From assembly GCA_002869855.2 (NCBI GenBank), contig NEWQ02000015.1, positions 250,151 through 305,074 on the forward strand: 54,924 nucleotides of DNA. The letters are read 5' to 3'. Source of the stretch: Nitrospira sp. CG24D (GTDB lineage: Bacteria; Nitrospirota; Nitrospiria; Nitrospirales; Nitrospiraceae). The position numbers and the translations under genes were made by a program. Below, piece after piece: positions 35,156-44,181 of this stretch. The notes under the pieces were generated by a model. That model did no database searches. It was not told the DNA's origin and was given only the letters and a program-made list of their open reading frames with translations. Position 1 is the stretch's first letter. Every line of letters begins with the position of its first letter.

Positions 35156-35704
35156 ATGACACCCTTCCCCAAGCTCAAAACCGATCGACTGCTCCTCCGG
35201 CCGTTTCAACTCTCGGACGCTCCCGACGTGCAGCGGCTCGCGGGGACCAAAGAAGTTGCCGCCGGCACATTCCTTCCGCACCCGTACGAGAACGGCATGG
35301 CCGAACAATGGATCGCGGATCAGGAACGGGCCCATGAGGGAGGCACCGCCGTCAGCTTCGCCATCACCCTTGCGGACAATGCGGCGTTCATCGGATCCAT
35401 CGGCCTGGACATTGTCCAGAGCCACCGGCACGCGCGAATCAGCTACTGGCTCGGCGTTCCCTACTGGAATCAGGGCTATGGCACCGAGGCCGTGAGCGCG
35501 GTCCTCCGCTACAGCTTTATGCAACTGAATCTGCATCGGATCTACAGCCCACATTTTCAGGGCAACGCGGCATCAGGGCGAGTTCTACAGAAAGTGGGCA
35601 TGACCTATGAAGGCCGCATGCGAGAACACTACGTCCGGTTCGGCCGGTTCGTCGACCTCGAACTCTACGGCATGCTCCAGCGGGAATTCACTGAGAGAAC
35701 CTGA
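35156..35704 (+). CDS. GNAT-family acetyltransferase, RimJ/RimL type
   Basis: This 182-residue protein follows the RimJ/RimL pattern: KLKTDRLLLRPFQLSDAPDVQRL at the N-terminus, an acetyl-CoA-binding region around ARISYWLGVPYWNQGYGTEAV, and the conserved NAASGRVLQKVGMTYEGRMREHYV near the end. Members acetylate N-terminal amines of ribosomal proteins or small molecules. The neighbours give no clue to the substrate. It is transcribed opposite to the flanking genes. Confidence 0.88.
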   Translation: MTPFPKLKTDRLLLRPFQLSDAPDVQRLAGTKEVAAGTFLPHPYENGMAEQWIADQERAHEGGTAVSFAITLADNAAFIGSIGLDIVQSHRHARISYWLGVPYWNQGYGTEAVSAVLRYSFMQLNLHRIYSPHFQGNAASGRVLQKVGMTYEGRMREHYVRFGRFVDLELYGMLQREFTERT

Positions 35705-35730
35705 GAAACGAGAACTAGCACAACGGCCTG

Positions 35731-37317
35731 CTAGTAAAACGTATAGACCAATAGTCCATTCACCTGAATCCGCATATAGATGCTGGCAATCTGCGTGTAG
35801 TCCGCCATCACCTTAAAGAGCCATGGTTTGGAAATATGTTTGGTATAGGCAACGTGCGCATCCCCTCCGACACGGAACACCGCTGACTTGGTCGCTTCGT
35901 CGATATACTGCAGAGCCGGACCGGCGGCAAAATACAGTTCATCCTTATTCTCCAGGCTATAGGTCGCTGCCAACCGTGGAATCTGATTGATGAACACGTC
36001 CGGACTGAAATAGCCGCCCGCAAAGGGCTCACGCTGGCTCGGTTGGAGTCCGCCTTGGTTCTCTCCATAGTGGGTGAGGTAGAAGAGATATTCGCCGGAG
36101 ACCTCCCAGTTGTCCTCCTGCCAGAGCGGCAACGACAGCTTGGTATCTACTCCCACCTGACCGTTGGACTTCAGCTGTTCCGCCGTCACCCAGCCCACAA
36201 ACGGTGTCACGGTCACATGCAACGCATTCACATCGAACGCGACTTCACTGTAGAACTGCGTCGATCTGGCCAAGCCCACCAGCTGGCCGGAACTGCGCGA
36301 CCCGGCCAAGGCCGCAAACGAATCGTACCGGAACTCCCGCTTCACCCCAGGACGAATGGAAAACGATTCCCCCTCATAGGCATATTCAAACTTATAGGCC
36401 AGGCCATCGCCGCGCGGCGCGCCATGATATTCCAGCACCGCATCGAATCGATTCGACGGGTTGAATCGCACTTGATTCCCCAAAGACAGATAAGCGCCGG
36501 AACGATTCTCCGACGAATTCCAGAAATGCTCAGCCCCGACCTCCACTTTGGTCGTCGTAAACGGCGTGATATCGACCTTGCCGCGCGTGCCCATCCGGAA
36601 GCCGTACAGCTCATAGAGCTTCTCGGGCTGAGCCAACACCCCCATCACTCCTTCGACAGCCGGCTCCCGTCCCTTCGACATGTCCTGGCGAAGCGCCGTC
36701 AGATCACCCGATTCACGTTTCGTCTGCTGCCGCGCCAGATTCGCGTGATACAAGGCCAGATCGTTCTGCCCGAGCCAGGCATAGGCTTTGGCCAGGCCCC
36801 GATGCGCCTCGGCGTTGCGCGGCTGCGTCGCCAACACCTTGTCGTACTGCGCCACGGCCTCCTGACTGGTTTCTTTATGCCGGGCCAGATGCGTCGCATA
36901 CCTCAGCCGCATCGCCGGATCGTTCTTTCGCTTCAACCCCATCCGGTAATACTTCAGCATGTCTTTCTCGCGGTAGGCATACCGCGACCATTCCAGCGCC
37001 CGCGCTTGGGCAAAGGCGATATCGGCATCGTCGTCCCAGCGGGCGAGATACCGGTCGAACTGTTCGATGGCCTTGTCCTTCAGCCCCTGTTTCTCATAGG
37101 CAACCCCCAGGCTCCGCATGGCTTCACGGTTGCCCGGATCACGCTCCACAACTTTCTCGAAGGCTTCAATGGCCGCCTTGTAGTTTTCAATTTCCAGATT
37201 GGAACGGCCCCGGGACATATACCAGGACTCTACAAAGTCATCGGCTCCCGCGGGAACCGCCGCCCAGGTCGAGATGAAAAGTACGACGCTCAATGCACAC
37301 AACCGGCTACACAACAT
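35731..37317 (-). CDS. BcsC-like TPR and outer-membrane beta-barrel exporter
   Basis: This is a 528-residue protein with a signal peptide (cleavage near PAGA). TPR repeats occupy about residues 30-200 (for example AAIEAFEKVVERDPGNREAM and EAHRGLAKAYAWLGQ). From about 225 to the end the sequence alternates as amphipathic strands with many aromatic ends and finishes in VYTFY, the terminal signature of a beta-barrel. This is the BcsC/PgaA layout in short form (BcsC is usually over 1100 residues). The ATG at 37317 follows AAAGGTG. It overlaps or abuts the synthase gene, so the two are probably translated together; it would let the glucan cross the outer membrane. Confidence 0.78.
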   Translation of the reverse strand: MLCSRLCALSVVLFISTWAAVPAGADDFVESWYMSRGRSNLEIENYKAAIEAFEKVVERDPGNREAMRSLGVAYEKQGLKDKAIEQFDRYLARWDDDADIAFAQARALEWSRYAYREKDMLKYYRMGLKRKNDPAMRLRYATHLARHKETSQEAVAQYDKVLATQPRNAEAHRGLAKAYAWLGQNDLALYHANLARQQTKRESGDLTALRQDMSKGREPAVEGVMGVLAQPEKLYELYGFRMGTRGKVDITPFTTTKVEVGAEHFWNSSENRSGAYLSLGNQVRFNPSNRFDAVLEYHGAPRGDGLAYKFEYAYEGESFSIRPGVKREFRYDSFAALAGSRSSGQLVGLARSTQFYSEVAFDVNALHVTVTPFVGWVTAEQLKSNGQVGVDTKLSLPLWQEDNWEVSGEYLFYLTHYGENQGGLQPSQREPFAGGYFSPDVFINQIPRLAATYSLENKDELYFAAGPALQYIDEATKSAVFRVGGDAHVAYTKHISKPWLFKVMADYTQIASIYMRIQVNGLLVYTFY

Positions 37318-37330
37318 GCCTGACACCTTT

Positions 37331-40300
37331 CTATTTCTGAGCAATCGAGTAATCTAGCGGATCTGCCGGTCGTATTCCGGCCCGCCAGATCCAGAGCCAT
37401 CGTCGTCGAACATACAGCGGCTCACACCGCCCCTTCTGCTCCCCCATCAGCCAAGGAACGGCCGACTCGGCAGGCCGCCGAAACAGGAGCACGCCCATGC
37501 CATGGGAGGAACGATCGCACACCAGTCCCCACTGCCTGGCATGACCGGTCTGAATTCGCACGGGAACCAGACAACGACGGCGCGGAATCCGCCGCCGTCT
37601 CGTGACGGGCGCCCGCAGCGACCGCCAGAATCCCGCAAACAAATGTCCGGCCATCAATAACGGACTGCGGACCCGCGCGTCATGCGCACGCTCCCAGGTC
37701 ACCGGATCGCCGAATAGATTCTTCACGAGCCACTGCCGCTGCGCTGCCTGCAGATCCAGAAATTCCGCTCCGCAGCGAATCCGCTTTCCAGGCAGAATCT
37801 CGTGATATAGCACCCGCGCCCGGCAGATCATCGGCGTCCGCCCCTGCAGCGTCACTTCGAATTCTCCGGGGATCGGATCCGCGGAAGCCGTAAGAAACGA
37901 CAGACCGGACAGACTCAGGTCATCCGTGACTGTCGAGAACTGACCCCTCTGAGCCTCCACCCGGCAGTCGATGCGCCGGCTGATTCGCTCTTCCCCGCGC
38001 CGCTGAGGCCTCTCCCAGGCCATGCTCAATCCGATGAGCAGCGTCACCAGATTCACCCCGGCCCAGCTGAGGTTGAAGAAATAGGCGTCTTTTTCAATCC
38101 CGAAAAACCAGAATTCCCACAGGCCCTTGGCAATCGCTCCCAGGGTAATCACTGTAGCTGCCAGCAGGCTCAACGACGACCGCCAATCAAACGTCCGGCT
38201 TGCCGACGTAATCCCCTTCGGAGTGACCTTGAATCCCAGCCGCTTCGGGAGAAAGAGGTCGAACATCGAACGGAAGAGCGGGAACGCGACCGTCGCCTCA
38301 TAGGTGGATGACCAGAGCAACCGCGGCCAGCCGGGCAGCAGCACGGAGGACAACAACGGCAGCATCAGCATAAACGGCAACACATAGGCCACCAGAATCG
38401 ACACGTCAGACAAGATCGGATGGAGATGAAAGAGCAGAAAATAGAGCGGCGTAATCCAGAACACGACGCGAGCGAGGGGAAACAGGAAATAATACAAGGA
38501 GGCGAAGTACCCCACCCGATGCCGCAACGACAAGCCGCGACAGAAGAGCGGATTGTCCTTCAAGAAGATCTGCAGGCACCCCAGCATCCAGCGCCGGCGC
38601 TGCACAATATAGGAGGAGAGGTTCTCTGCTGTAAGTCCTACCGCCAGATCCTTATCAACGAAGGCGGACTTCCACCCCTTGGCGTGGAGATGCTGGCTGG
38701 TATGGATGTCCTCGGTAATGCTCATCAGATTGAACCCGTTCACCTCCTGAATGGCGGCCCGCCGGAATACGGCCCCGCTGCCGACGAAGAACGCGCCGCC
38801 CCAGGTATGCCGCCCTCCCTGAATGGCATGATTAAACAGATCCTGCTCATTGGGAATCCGGAATCCGGTGCCGAGCGCCCGCTGGAAAATATCCTGATTG
38901 TAGAAATGATGGGGCGTCTGGACGAATCCCATGCGCGGATCGGCAAAGTACGGCACTGTCTCAGCCAGGAACGTCGAGACCGGAATATGATCGGTATCGA
39001 ATACCACGACCAGTTCGCCGTCCGTCCGCGACAGCGCCTGATTCAAATTGCCCGCCTTGGCATGTCGCTTGGGCCCCTGGAAATAGGTCGCCCCATACCT
39101 TTCCGCAAGCGCGCGCACCTCGTCCCGATGACTGTCGTCCAAGACGAAGATCTGCTTACTGAGATAGGCGATCGCCGCCGCCCCGATCAGCGTCTTCTCA
39201 AGAATCTCGCAGGACTCTGAATAGATCGGGATCATGATGTCGACCGACGGCTGAAAGGCAGACGACGCAACCGGCGCCCCCACTGCCGCCGGCTTCCGGC
39301 CCACCCCGACCTGCACGAGCAGAAGGGCAACCGTTGAAAAGGCATAGAGTTCCGCGAACCAGAGCGACAGGCTGATGAACGGCCCGCCGGCCTCGACCCA
39401 ATTCAAGGTCTCATGCGCGCGCCAGTCGAGATACCGCACACAGAGCGCAATCCCGCAGGCCAGAAACGCCACCTTCAAGACCCAATGCCATCGAGCCAGG
39501 AGAAACAGAGCCAGCGTGACGGCAACCAGCTCCCAGGCAAAATGCGCCGAGAATCCCGCCACATCGAACGGACGCAAAAATGCGAAGTACTCGTCGTATC
39601 GCCGTACTTGATCCAGTTCGACCGCCCGATCGAACCAGAGCCAGTTATGTAGATAATAGGGAGTGTTCTTGCCGGCCAGGGCATTGGCATGAAGCAACGG
39701 AAGCTTGAGTTCGGTTAACCGCCGGGCCAGTTCCGGCAGTTCCTGAGAAGCCAGCGCATGCACCGTCGCGTAGAGCGGAAGCCCCTCTAGCGTCGAACGC
39801 GACTCCCCCGAAACCGTGTAGCGATCGACAAACTTCCCGCGCGCCTTCCACTCAACCCAGAAGAAACCCAGCATTTTCTCACGCAGGCTGGCTTCTGAAC
39901 GGCCGAACCACTTGGCATCCAGCGCCACGCGCCAGAAGAGAGGATAGGCGTCGTAGCTGAACTCCGCCACGGGTCCGGACTTGGAATGAGTCATGACAAA
40001 CCGGCCGGAGGTCTTGTCGAGATAAATCAGTTCCGGCGGGAGGGAGACCTGTTGAACATCATAGAGCCAGTGCAAGACGGCGTAGGAACTCTCAATAAGC
40101 TTCCGCCACTGATGCCGATGATCGACAGAGGCAAAGACTTCATAGGCATAGGGAGCGAGATAGGCCACGTGGATTGTCGGATAGGCTTCATGCACCGCCC
40201 AGTTTCCTGCCGTGACATAAGAACCGGTGCTCAGGTGAAGCACCTCCAGATCCCAGATGGAATAAAGAATCGCGAGGGCATCCTGTTCATAGCGAGGAAT

Positions 40301-40729
40301 ATCGAACCGGCGCGACGCCAGAACGAGGGCCAGCGCAATATCCGTATCGGCGTCGGTCGCGGCATCCAGCGACAGGACCTTGCCTTTCCACTTCCAGGCA
40401 AAGAGCTTGTCCGGCCGGACCTGGAGATAGGCTTGAGTCCAGCGCCACACCTCCTCAAACGTGCGGCGATCGTTCGCCCAGACCGCCCGCAACATGGCAT
40501 AGCCCTGGCCTTCGGACGTCGTGACGCCCTGTTCATCCAGACTGATCACCCGCCCGTCACGAATGTAGGTCTGCCGGTAGAAGCTCCAGAGGGCGGAGAG
40601 GTCGTCCTGCTGGCGAATCAACCGATCGCTGGACGCGGTCGAAGGCTTTGCGTCAGCCGTGAATCCGAGTGGGGATAGCAGGCAGAACAGACAGAGCAGG
40701 ACAATCTTGGTGAACCGGTGACAACGCAT
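37331..40729 (-). CDS. bcsA: GH8 glucanase fused to BcsA-type glucan synthase with two PilZ domains
   Basis: This is a 1132-residue fusion. Signal peptide 1-27. GH8 domain (about 35-385): Glu73 (TSEGQGYAML), Asp126 in ATDADTDIALAL, which fits the GH8 signature, and Asp260 (FSYDAYPLFW), so all three catalytic residues are present. Membrane helices about 395-475. Cytoplasmic GT2 domain: LDDSHRDEV (531), FDTD (578), QTPHHFYNQD, FFVGSGAVFRR, TED (672), QRRRW (710): the full BcsA set. More helices to about 905, then PilZ (RIDCR, DLSLSG, about 918-1005) and a second PilZ-like domain (RIPRR, DRSSHG, about 1044-1125). It should make a beta-glucan, probably cellulose, under c-di-GMP control and trim it at the periplasmic face. 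Confidence 0.88.
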   Translation of the reverse strand: MRCHRFTKIVLLCLFCLLSPLGFTADAKPSTASSDRLIRQQDDLSALWSFYRQTYIRDGRVISLDEQGVTTSEGQGYAMLRAVWANDRRTFEEVWRWTQAYLQVRPDKLFAWKWKGKVLSLDAATDADTDIALALVLASRRFDIPRYEQDALAILYSIWDLEVLHLSTGSYVTAGNWAVHEAYPTIHVAYLAPYAYEVFASVDHRHQWRKLIESSYAVLHWLYDVQQVSLPPELIYLDKTSGRFVMTHSKSGPVAEFSYDAYPLFWRVALDAKWFGRSEASLREKMLGFFWVEWKARGKFVDRYTVSGESRSTLEGLPLYATVHALASQELPELARRLTELKLPLLHANALAGKNTPYYLHNWLWFDRAVELDQVRRYDEYFAFLRPFDVAGFSAHFAWELVAVTLALFLLARWHWVLKVAFLACGIALCVRYLDWRAHETLNWVEAGGPFISLSLWFAELYAFSTVALLLVQVGVGRKPAAVGAPVASSAFQPSVDIMIPIYSESCEILEKTLIGAAAIAYLSKQIFVLDDSHRDEVRALAERYGATYFQGPKRHAKAGNLNQALSRTDGELVVVFDTDHIPVSTFLAETVPYFADPRMGFVQTPHHFYNQDIFQRALGTGFRIPNEQDLFNHAIQGGRHTWGGAFFVGSGAVFRRAAIQEVNGFNLMSITEDIHTSQHLHAKGWKSAFVDKDLAVGLTAENLSSYIVQRRRWMLGCLQIFLKDNPLFCRGLSLRHRVGYFASLYYFLFPLARVVFWITPLYFLLFHLHPILSDVSILVAYVLPFMLMLPLLSSVLLPGWPRLLWSSTYEATVAFPLFRSMFDLFLPKRLGFKVTPKGITSASRTFDWRSSLSLLAATVITLGAIAKGLWEFWFFGIEKDAYFFNLSWAGVNLVTLLIGLSMAWERPQRRGEERISRRIDCRVEAQRGQFSTVTDDLSLSGLSFLTASADPIPGEFEVTLQGRTPMICRARVLYHEILPGKRIRCGAEFLDLQAAQRQWLVKNLFGDPVTWERAHDARVRSPLLMAGHLFAGFWRSLRAPVTRRRRIPRRRCLVPVRIQTGHARQWGLVCDRSSHGMGVLLFRRPAESAVPWLMGEQKGRCEPLYVRRRWLWIWRAGIRPADPLDYSIAQK

Positions 40730-40875
40730 GTTTCAAATTGAATCGACCCCGGCAAAGGAAGGCGCGACAAGCCTTTTCAGCCGTCCAAGGCCGTTGTCAA
40801 TTTACGGTGCTGACTGTGCGGAAGGCAACAGCGGAGAGGGACAGAAACATAGCAACGGCTCGACGAATGAGAGGG

Positions 40876-41832
40876 TCAGGACCCGATCCGGTGGTGAACC
40901 GTGTAACGGCCGCAAAAGCGTTCCCCAGGGAGCAGGCGTTTTAACCCCCACTCAGGATGATTGAAGGCATCCGACGCGCAGGTCATCGGCTCGATGGCGA
41001 ACGCGCGGCGCGGCGCATCGGCAATGGCATCGCCCGTGTACACCACGATGGCGGAAAATGCACGGTCCATCGTCACCTCGATCACCCGGCCGCTCACGGC
41101 ATGACGCAGCGCTGCCGTCGCCATCCCCTCGGCATCGCGATCGAGTTGCACGTAGCAGTGATTGAACTTCTTCTCCCCGATCCGGCAAAAGGCGCGACAG
41201 TCCCACTCGGTGCCGGCGGCGGGAAGAACTTTTCCAGTCGGCACCAGCTTGTCATTGAATTCAAGAAAGCCCGCGCCGGGAATCCTGGCTTCGGCTTCGT
41301 CGATCAACGTGGTGCCCACCGTGAAATAGGGATGGAAGCCGATCCCGACCGGCGCCGGTCGCGTCCCGGCGTTCCGCACGTCGAACGAGCAGGATAATCC
41401 CTTGTCGTCTAAACCATAGGTCACTTGAATGGCGAGTGAAAACGGATAACCCTTGCTGCCGTACTGTTCTGCCTCAAGGCGAATGTCAAAGCTGACGCAG
41501 TTCGCCTCCGTACGGGAGACCTGCCACGGCAACGTCCGGACAAATCCGTGAATCGCATTCGGACCTTCTTTATCGTTGCGTTCAAGCTGGAAAGGCTCGC
41601 CGTCGAATGTATAGCGGCCCTCGGCGATGCGGCCGGGAAACGGAATCAGCACATCCCCCTGCCCGCCCTTCTTCTGACTGCCGCCCGAATAGCCCCAGAC
41701 GATATCGATCTCGTTGCCGCCGGATTCCACCAGGAAATACCGGCGTAAGGACGCGCCCCAGGGTGAGACAACCGCCCGCTTGTCGGCGAAGGAAAGCATG
41801 ATCTCTGCGTCGGGAGTCGTGGTGTTCGTCAT
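40876..41832 (-). CDS. aldose 1-epimerase (galactose mutarotase family)
   Basis: This 318-residue protein has the galactose mutarotase fold. It shows FPGRIAEGRYTFDGE (substrate-binding Arg region), AIHGFVR (catalytic His), GIGFHPYFT (second catalytic His), and a C-terminal PRRAFAIEPMTCASDAF, where the Glu acts as the general base. It interconverts alpha and beta anomers of hexoses in the cytoplasm. The ATG at 41832 has no clear ribosome-binding site. It is upstream of the glucan synthase in the same orientation, with a 146-base gap, so it may or may not belong to that pathway. Confidence 0.88.
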   Translation of the reverse strand: MTNTTTPDAEIMLSFADKRAVVSPWGASLRRYFLVESGGNEIDIVWGYSGGSQKKGGQGDVLIPFPGRIAEGRYTFDGEPFQLERNDKEGPNAIHGFVRTLPWQVSRTEANCVSFDIRLEAEQYGSKGYPFSLAIQVTYGLDDKGLSCSFDVRNAGTRPAPVGIGFHPYFTVGTTLIDEAEARIPGAGFLEFNDKLVPTGKVLPAAGTEWDCRAFCRIGEKKFNHCYVQLDRDAEGMATAALRHAVSGRVIEVTMDRAFSAIVVYTGDAIADAPRRAFAIEPMTCASDAFNHPEWGLKRLLPGERFCGRYTVHHRIGS

Positions 41833-41999
41833 GGGACCGGAGTATAGCATCGAGACCGGGCGGGCTCACACCGGAGTTCGATTTTTACGCGAAGACTCCG
41901 GCACGGCGGGAAATCATATTCCATTTAGGGTCGGCGACAGGCAAGATGCGTCCTGCAACCAGGGCGTCGGCCCGAACAGAAAACTCGAAGACTATCCCC

Positions 42000-42284
42000 A
42001 TGTGGCTTGTGTATATCGTTGAATGTGCCGACCGGAGTCTCTACACCGGCATTACCAACGATCTAGATCAACGAATGGCTGCCCACCGCGCCGGCAAAGG
42101 CGCCAAGTACACCAAGCATCGCGGGCCGCTCACTCTTCGCTATACCGAATCGGCAGATTCAAAAGGGGATGCGTTGCGACGGGAAGCGGCGATCAAAGCC
42201 CTCGACCGGACAACCAAACTGACGCTCATCGCCAGATCCAACGGAACTTCTGTTGAACCAGTAATTCCCCCAAAGAGCTTCTAG
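42000..42284 (+). CDS. GIY-YIG nuclease-like protein (UPF0213 type)
   Basis: The protein is 94 residues, a single GIY-YIG domain: WLVYIVECADRSLYTGITNDLDQRMAAHRAGKGAKYTKHRGPLTL matches the family in order, with the GIY-like YIV, the YTG and Arg of the first half, and GDALRREAAIKALDR with the conserved Glu. Stand-alone proteins of this type are found in many bacteria; their function is not settled, with DNA repair suggested. A hairpin at 42278-42298 overlaps the stop codon. Confidence 0.88.
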   Translation: MWLVYIVECADRSLYTGITNDLDQRMAAHRAGKGAKYTKHRGPLTLRYTESADSKGDALRREAAIKALDRTTKLTLIARSNGTSVEPVIPPKSF

Positions 42285-42298
42285 CTGGTCGCTAGAAG
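42278..42298 (+). terminator. 8-bp hairpin overlapping the stop codon of the GIY-YIG gene
   Basis: CTTCTAGC and GCTAGAAG form a perfect 8-bp stem with a 5-base loop TGGTC. The TAG stop codon lies within the left arm. No T-run follows, so termination would be weak or Rho-dependent; it could instead stabilise the 3' end. Confidence 0.35.
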
Positions 42299-42504
42299 TC
42301 CCAGGCCCCCAGGTACAATCCGACAACGCAGTTAGCGAAAATGCCCGACAAGACCTGACCGCTACACAGACCCTCAACTCCTGCACAAGCGACGTACAGG
42401 AAGTTCGTCTGGCAATCACTCCGCATCACTCGCCTCCCGTCACTTCAGATCACTCACACATTGCAGACATGACAGACAGTTGCCTTGTAAGTGACCGATA
42501 CTCG

Positions 42505-42522
42505 ATGAAGAATTCTTCATCT
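42505..42522. promoter_or_regulatory. perfect 18-bp palindrome upstream of the PepSY operon
   Basis: GATGAAGAATTCTTCATC is a perfect palindrome, about 85 bases before the ATG of the PepSY gene, in a 322-base gap. It is a strong candidate for a dimeric regulator; the OmpR-type regulator at 43501, encoded two genes downstream in the same direction, is the nearest candidate. The rest of the gap from 42299 holds nothing I can support. Confidence 0.5.
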
Positions 42523-42606
42523 TCGCTTCATAGGCCTTTCACAGTGAGCGAGTAGTCTGAGCACATGGCACAGTGCAGTTATCCATTCACCTTAGGAGGT
42601 TCCATC

Positions 42607-42921
42607 ATGAAGCAACTCATCATCGCCGCCTGTGTGGCCGTATCGCTTACCGCGTTTGCCGGTCTGGCTTTCGCCGACAAGGGTCACAAGACGATCGCCA
42701 AGACAGCCGTCTCAATAGAACAGGCGATCAAGGCCGTCACAGACAAGTATCCAGGCCGGGTCATCGAGGCCGAACTGGAAGACGAAGACGGGAAAACCGA
42801 GTATGAAATCACCGTCGTGAGCAACAGCGGGGAAAGCCGGGAATTCACCGTTGACGCGCAATCCGGCCAGGTGTCAGAGGACACTCAAGACGCCAAGCAC
42901 GAATCCGGCAGCAAGAAGTAA
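42607..42921 (+). CDS. periplasmic PepSY-domain protein
   Basis: This 104-residue protein has a signal peptide (cleavage near LAFA). The mature part is one PepSY domain, IEQAIKAVTDKYPGRVIEAELEDEDGKTEYEITVVSNSGESREFTVD, followed by a short Ser/Lys-rich tail. TAGGAGGTT precedes the ATG. PepSY proteins often bind metals or inhibit proteases and are common next to metal-responsive two-component systems, as here. The upstream palindrome suggests autoregulation by the two-component system two genes downstream. Confidence 0.82.
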   Translation: MKQLIIAACVAVSLTAFAGLAFADKGHKTIAKTAVSIEQAIKAVTDKYPGRVIEAELEDEDGKTEYEITVVSNSGESREFTVDAQSGQVSEDTQDAKHESGSKK

Positions 42922-43009
42922 GCATCATCCTTCAGGGAACGACGCGGTTCGGCCGGATGAGTCCGGCCGGACCGCATCGACCCAGGACCCGGACAAAGGA
43001 GCCCCGATC

Positions 43010-43480
43010 ATGGATTTCCCGTTGCATCCCATCCTTGTTCATTTTCCGATCGCCCTTCTATTCGTCAGCGTCTTCTTTGATCTCTTGGGCACCAGCCTGT
43101 CGCGCGAGAGTTTCCGCGAAGGGGCCCTCTGGTTACTCGGGCTCGGCCTCACCGGTGGCATCGCAGCCGCCATTGCGGGCAGGATGGCGGAGGATGCGGC
43201 AGAAAAAGCGGGGATCGCCGAGGCCCTGATCGAGACCCACGAAACCTGGGCACACATCACGCTCGTGATCATGGCAGTCCTGCTGCTTTCCCGCCTGCTG
43301 CTCCGCAATCGCTTCAGCACACGAACATTTGCGGCCTATCTGGCTGTGGCCACCGTAGGGCTGCTCACGCTCATCGCCACGGGCCACACCGGCGGAGATC
43401 TGGTGTACAAGCATGGTGCGGGAGTCACGACCGCGCCGCACGCATCACAACCGATTGCTCCGAGTCTGCACGGGGGTTAG
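43010..43480 (+). CDS. DUF2231 membrane protein
   Basis: This 156-residue protein has four hydrophobic helices and begins MDFPLHPILVHFPIALLF, the typical first helix of DUF2231 with conserved His residues that may bind haem or metal. A second conserved region is THETWAHITLVIMAVLLLSRLLLR, and the C-terminus contains GHTGGDLVYKHGAGV. AAAGGAGC lies upstream of the ATG at 43010. It sits between the PepSY gene and the two-component system and is likely cotranscribed. Its biochemical role is not known. Confidence 0.82.
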   Translation: MDFPLHPILVHFPIALLFVSVFFDLLGTSLSRESFREGALWLLGLGLTGGIAAAIAGRMAEDAAEKAGIAEALIETHETWAHITLVIMAVLLLSRLLLRNRFSTRTFAAYLAVATVGLLTLIATGHTGGDLVYKHGAGVTTAPHASQPIAPSLHGG

Positions 43481-43500
43481 AATCCTAAAAAAGGAACTGC

Positions 43501-44178
43501 ATGCGCATTCTGGTTGTGGAAGATGATCCGGATCTCGCGGGGTTCATTCAAAAAGGACTCCGCGAAGAACGCTACGCCGTCGATTGCGCCGATGAGGGGG
43601 AGGAAGGCCTCCTCATGGCAGGCACCACGTCCTACGACCTCATCATCCTCGACGTCATGCTCCCCAAGCTCGATGGATTCACCGTCTGCCGCCGGCTCCG
43701 CGCCGCCGGCAACAAGACACCGATTCTCCTCCTCACTGCCCGCGGAACGGTTGAAGACCGTGTGACCGGACTCAACATCGGAGCCGATGATTACCTCACG
43801 AAACCCTTCGCCTTTGCGGAACTCCTGGCACGGATTCACGCGCTGATCCGACGCAGCGGGACCGAACAATCGCCTCGCCTCGCCGTCGCGGATCTTGAGG
43901 TCGACCCGGTCGCCCATCGTGTCTGGCGGGCGGGCCGTGAACTCATCCTCACGAACAAGGAATATGCGTTGCTGGAATATCTCCTGCGCAATCCTGACCG
44001 GGTGCTGACCAGAACCGCCATCATCGAACATGTGTGGGACATCCACTATGACGGCATGACCAATATCGTCGATGTGCACATCCGCGCATTGCGCGCCAAA
44101 GTGGATCGGGAATTTTCTCCACCCCTCATCCAGACCGTCCGTGGCGTCGGGTACGTCTTGAAGACCCCCGGAGCATAA
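43501..44178 (+). CDS. OmpR/PhoB-type response regulator (CusR/CopR-like)
   Basis: The 225-residue protein has a receiver (Asp8/Asp9, phosphoacceptor Asp51 in LIILDVMLP, Lys in DDYLTKPFAF) and a winged-helix output domain (about 125-222, with VLTRTAIIEHVWD and VDVHIRALRAKVD). The sequence resembles the CusR/CopR group that answers to periplasmic copper or silver. It is cotranscribed with the kinase, three bases downstream. The 18-bp palindrome at 42505-42522 is a plausible target. Confidence 0.92.
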   Translation: MRILVVEDDPDLAGFIQKGLREERYAVDCADEGEEGLLMAGTTSYDLIILDVMLPKLDGFTVCRRLRAAGNKTPILLLTARGTVEDRVTGLNIGADDYLTKPFAFAELLARIHALIRRSGTEQSPRLAVADLEVDPVAHRVWRAGRELILTNKEYALLEYLLRNPDRVLTRTAIIEHVWDIHYDGMTNIVDVHIRALRAKVDREFSPPLIQTVRGVGYVLKTPGA

Positions 44179-44181
44179 GCC

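Noticed and set aside
36043..37323. Plus-strand frame of over 400 codons opposite the BcsC-like gene
   Set aside because: Basic, low-complexity translation typical of a shadow frame in GC-rich coding DNA; the minus strand encodes the TPR and beta-barrel protein.
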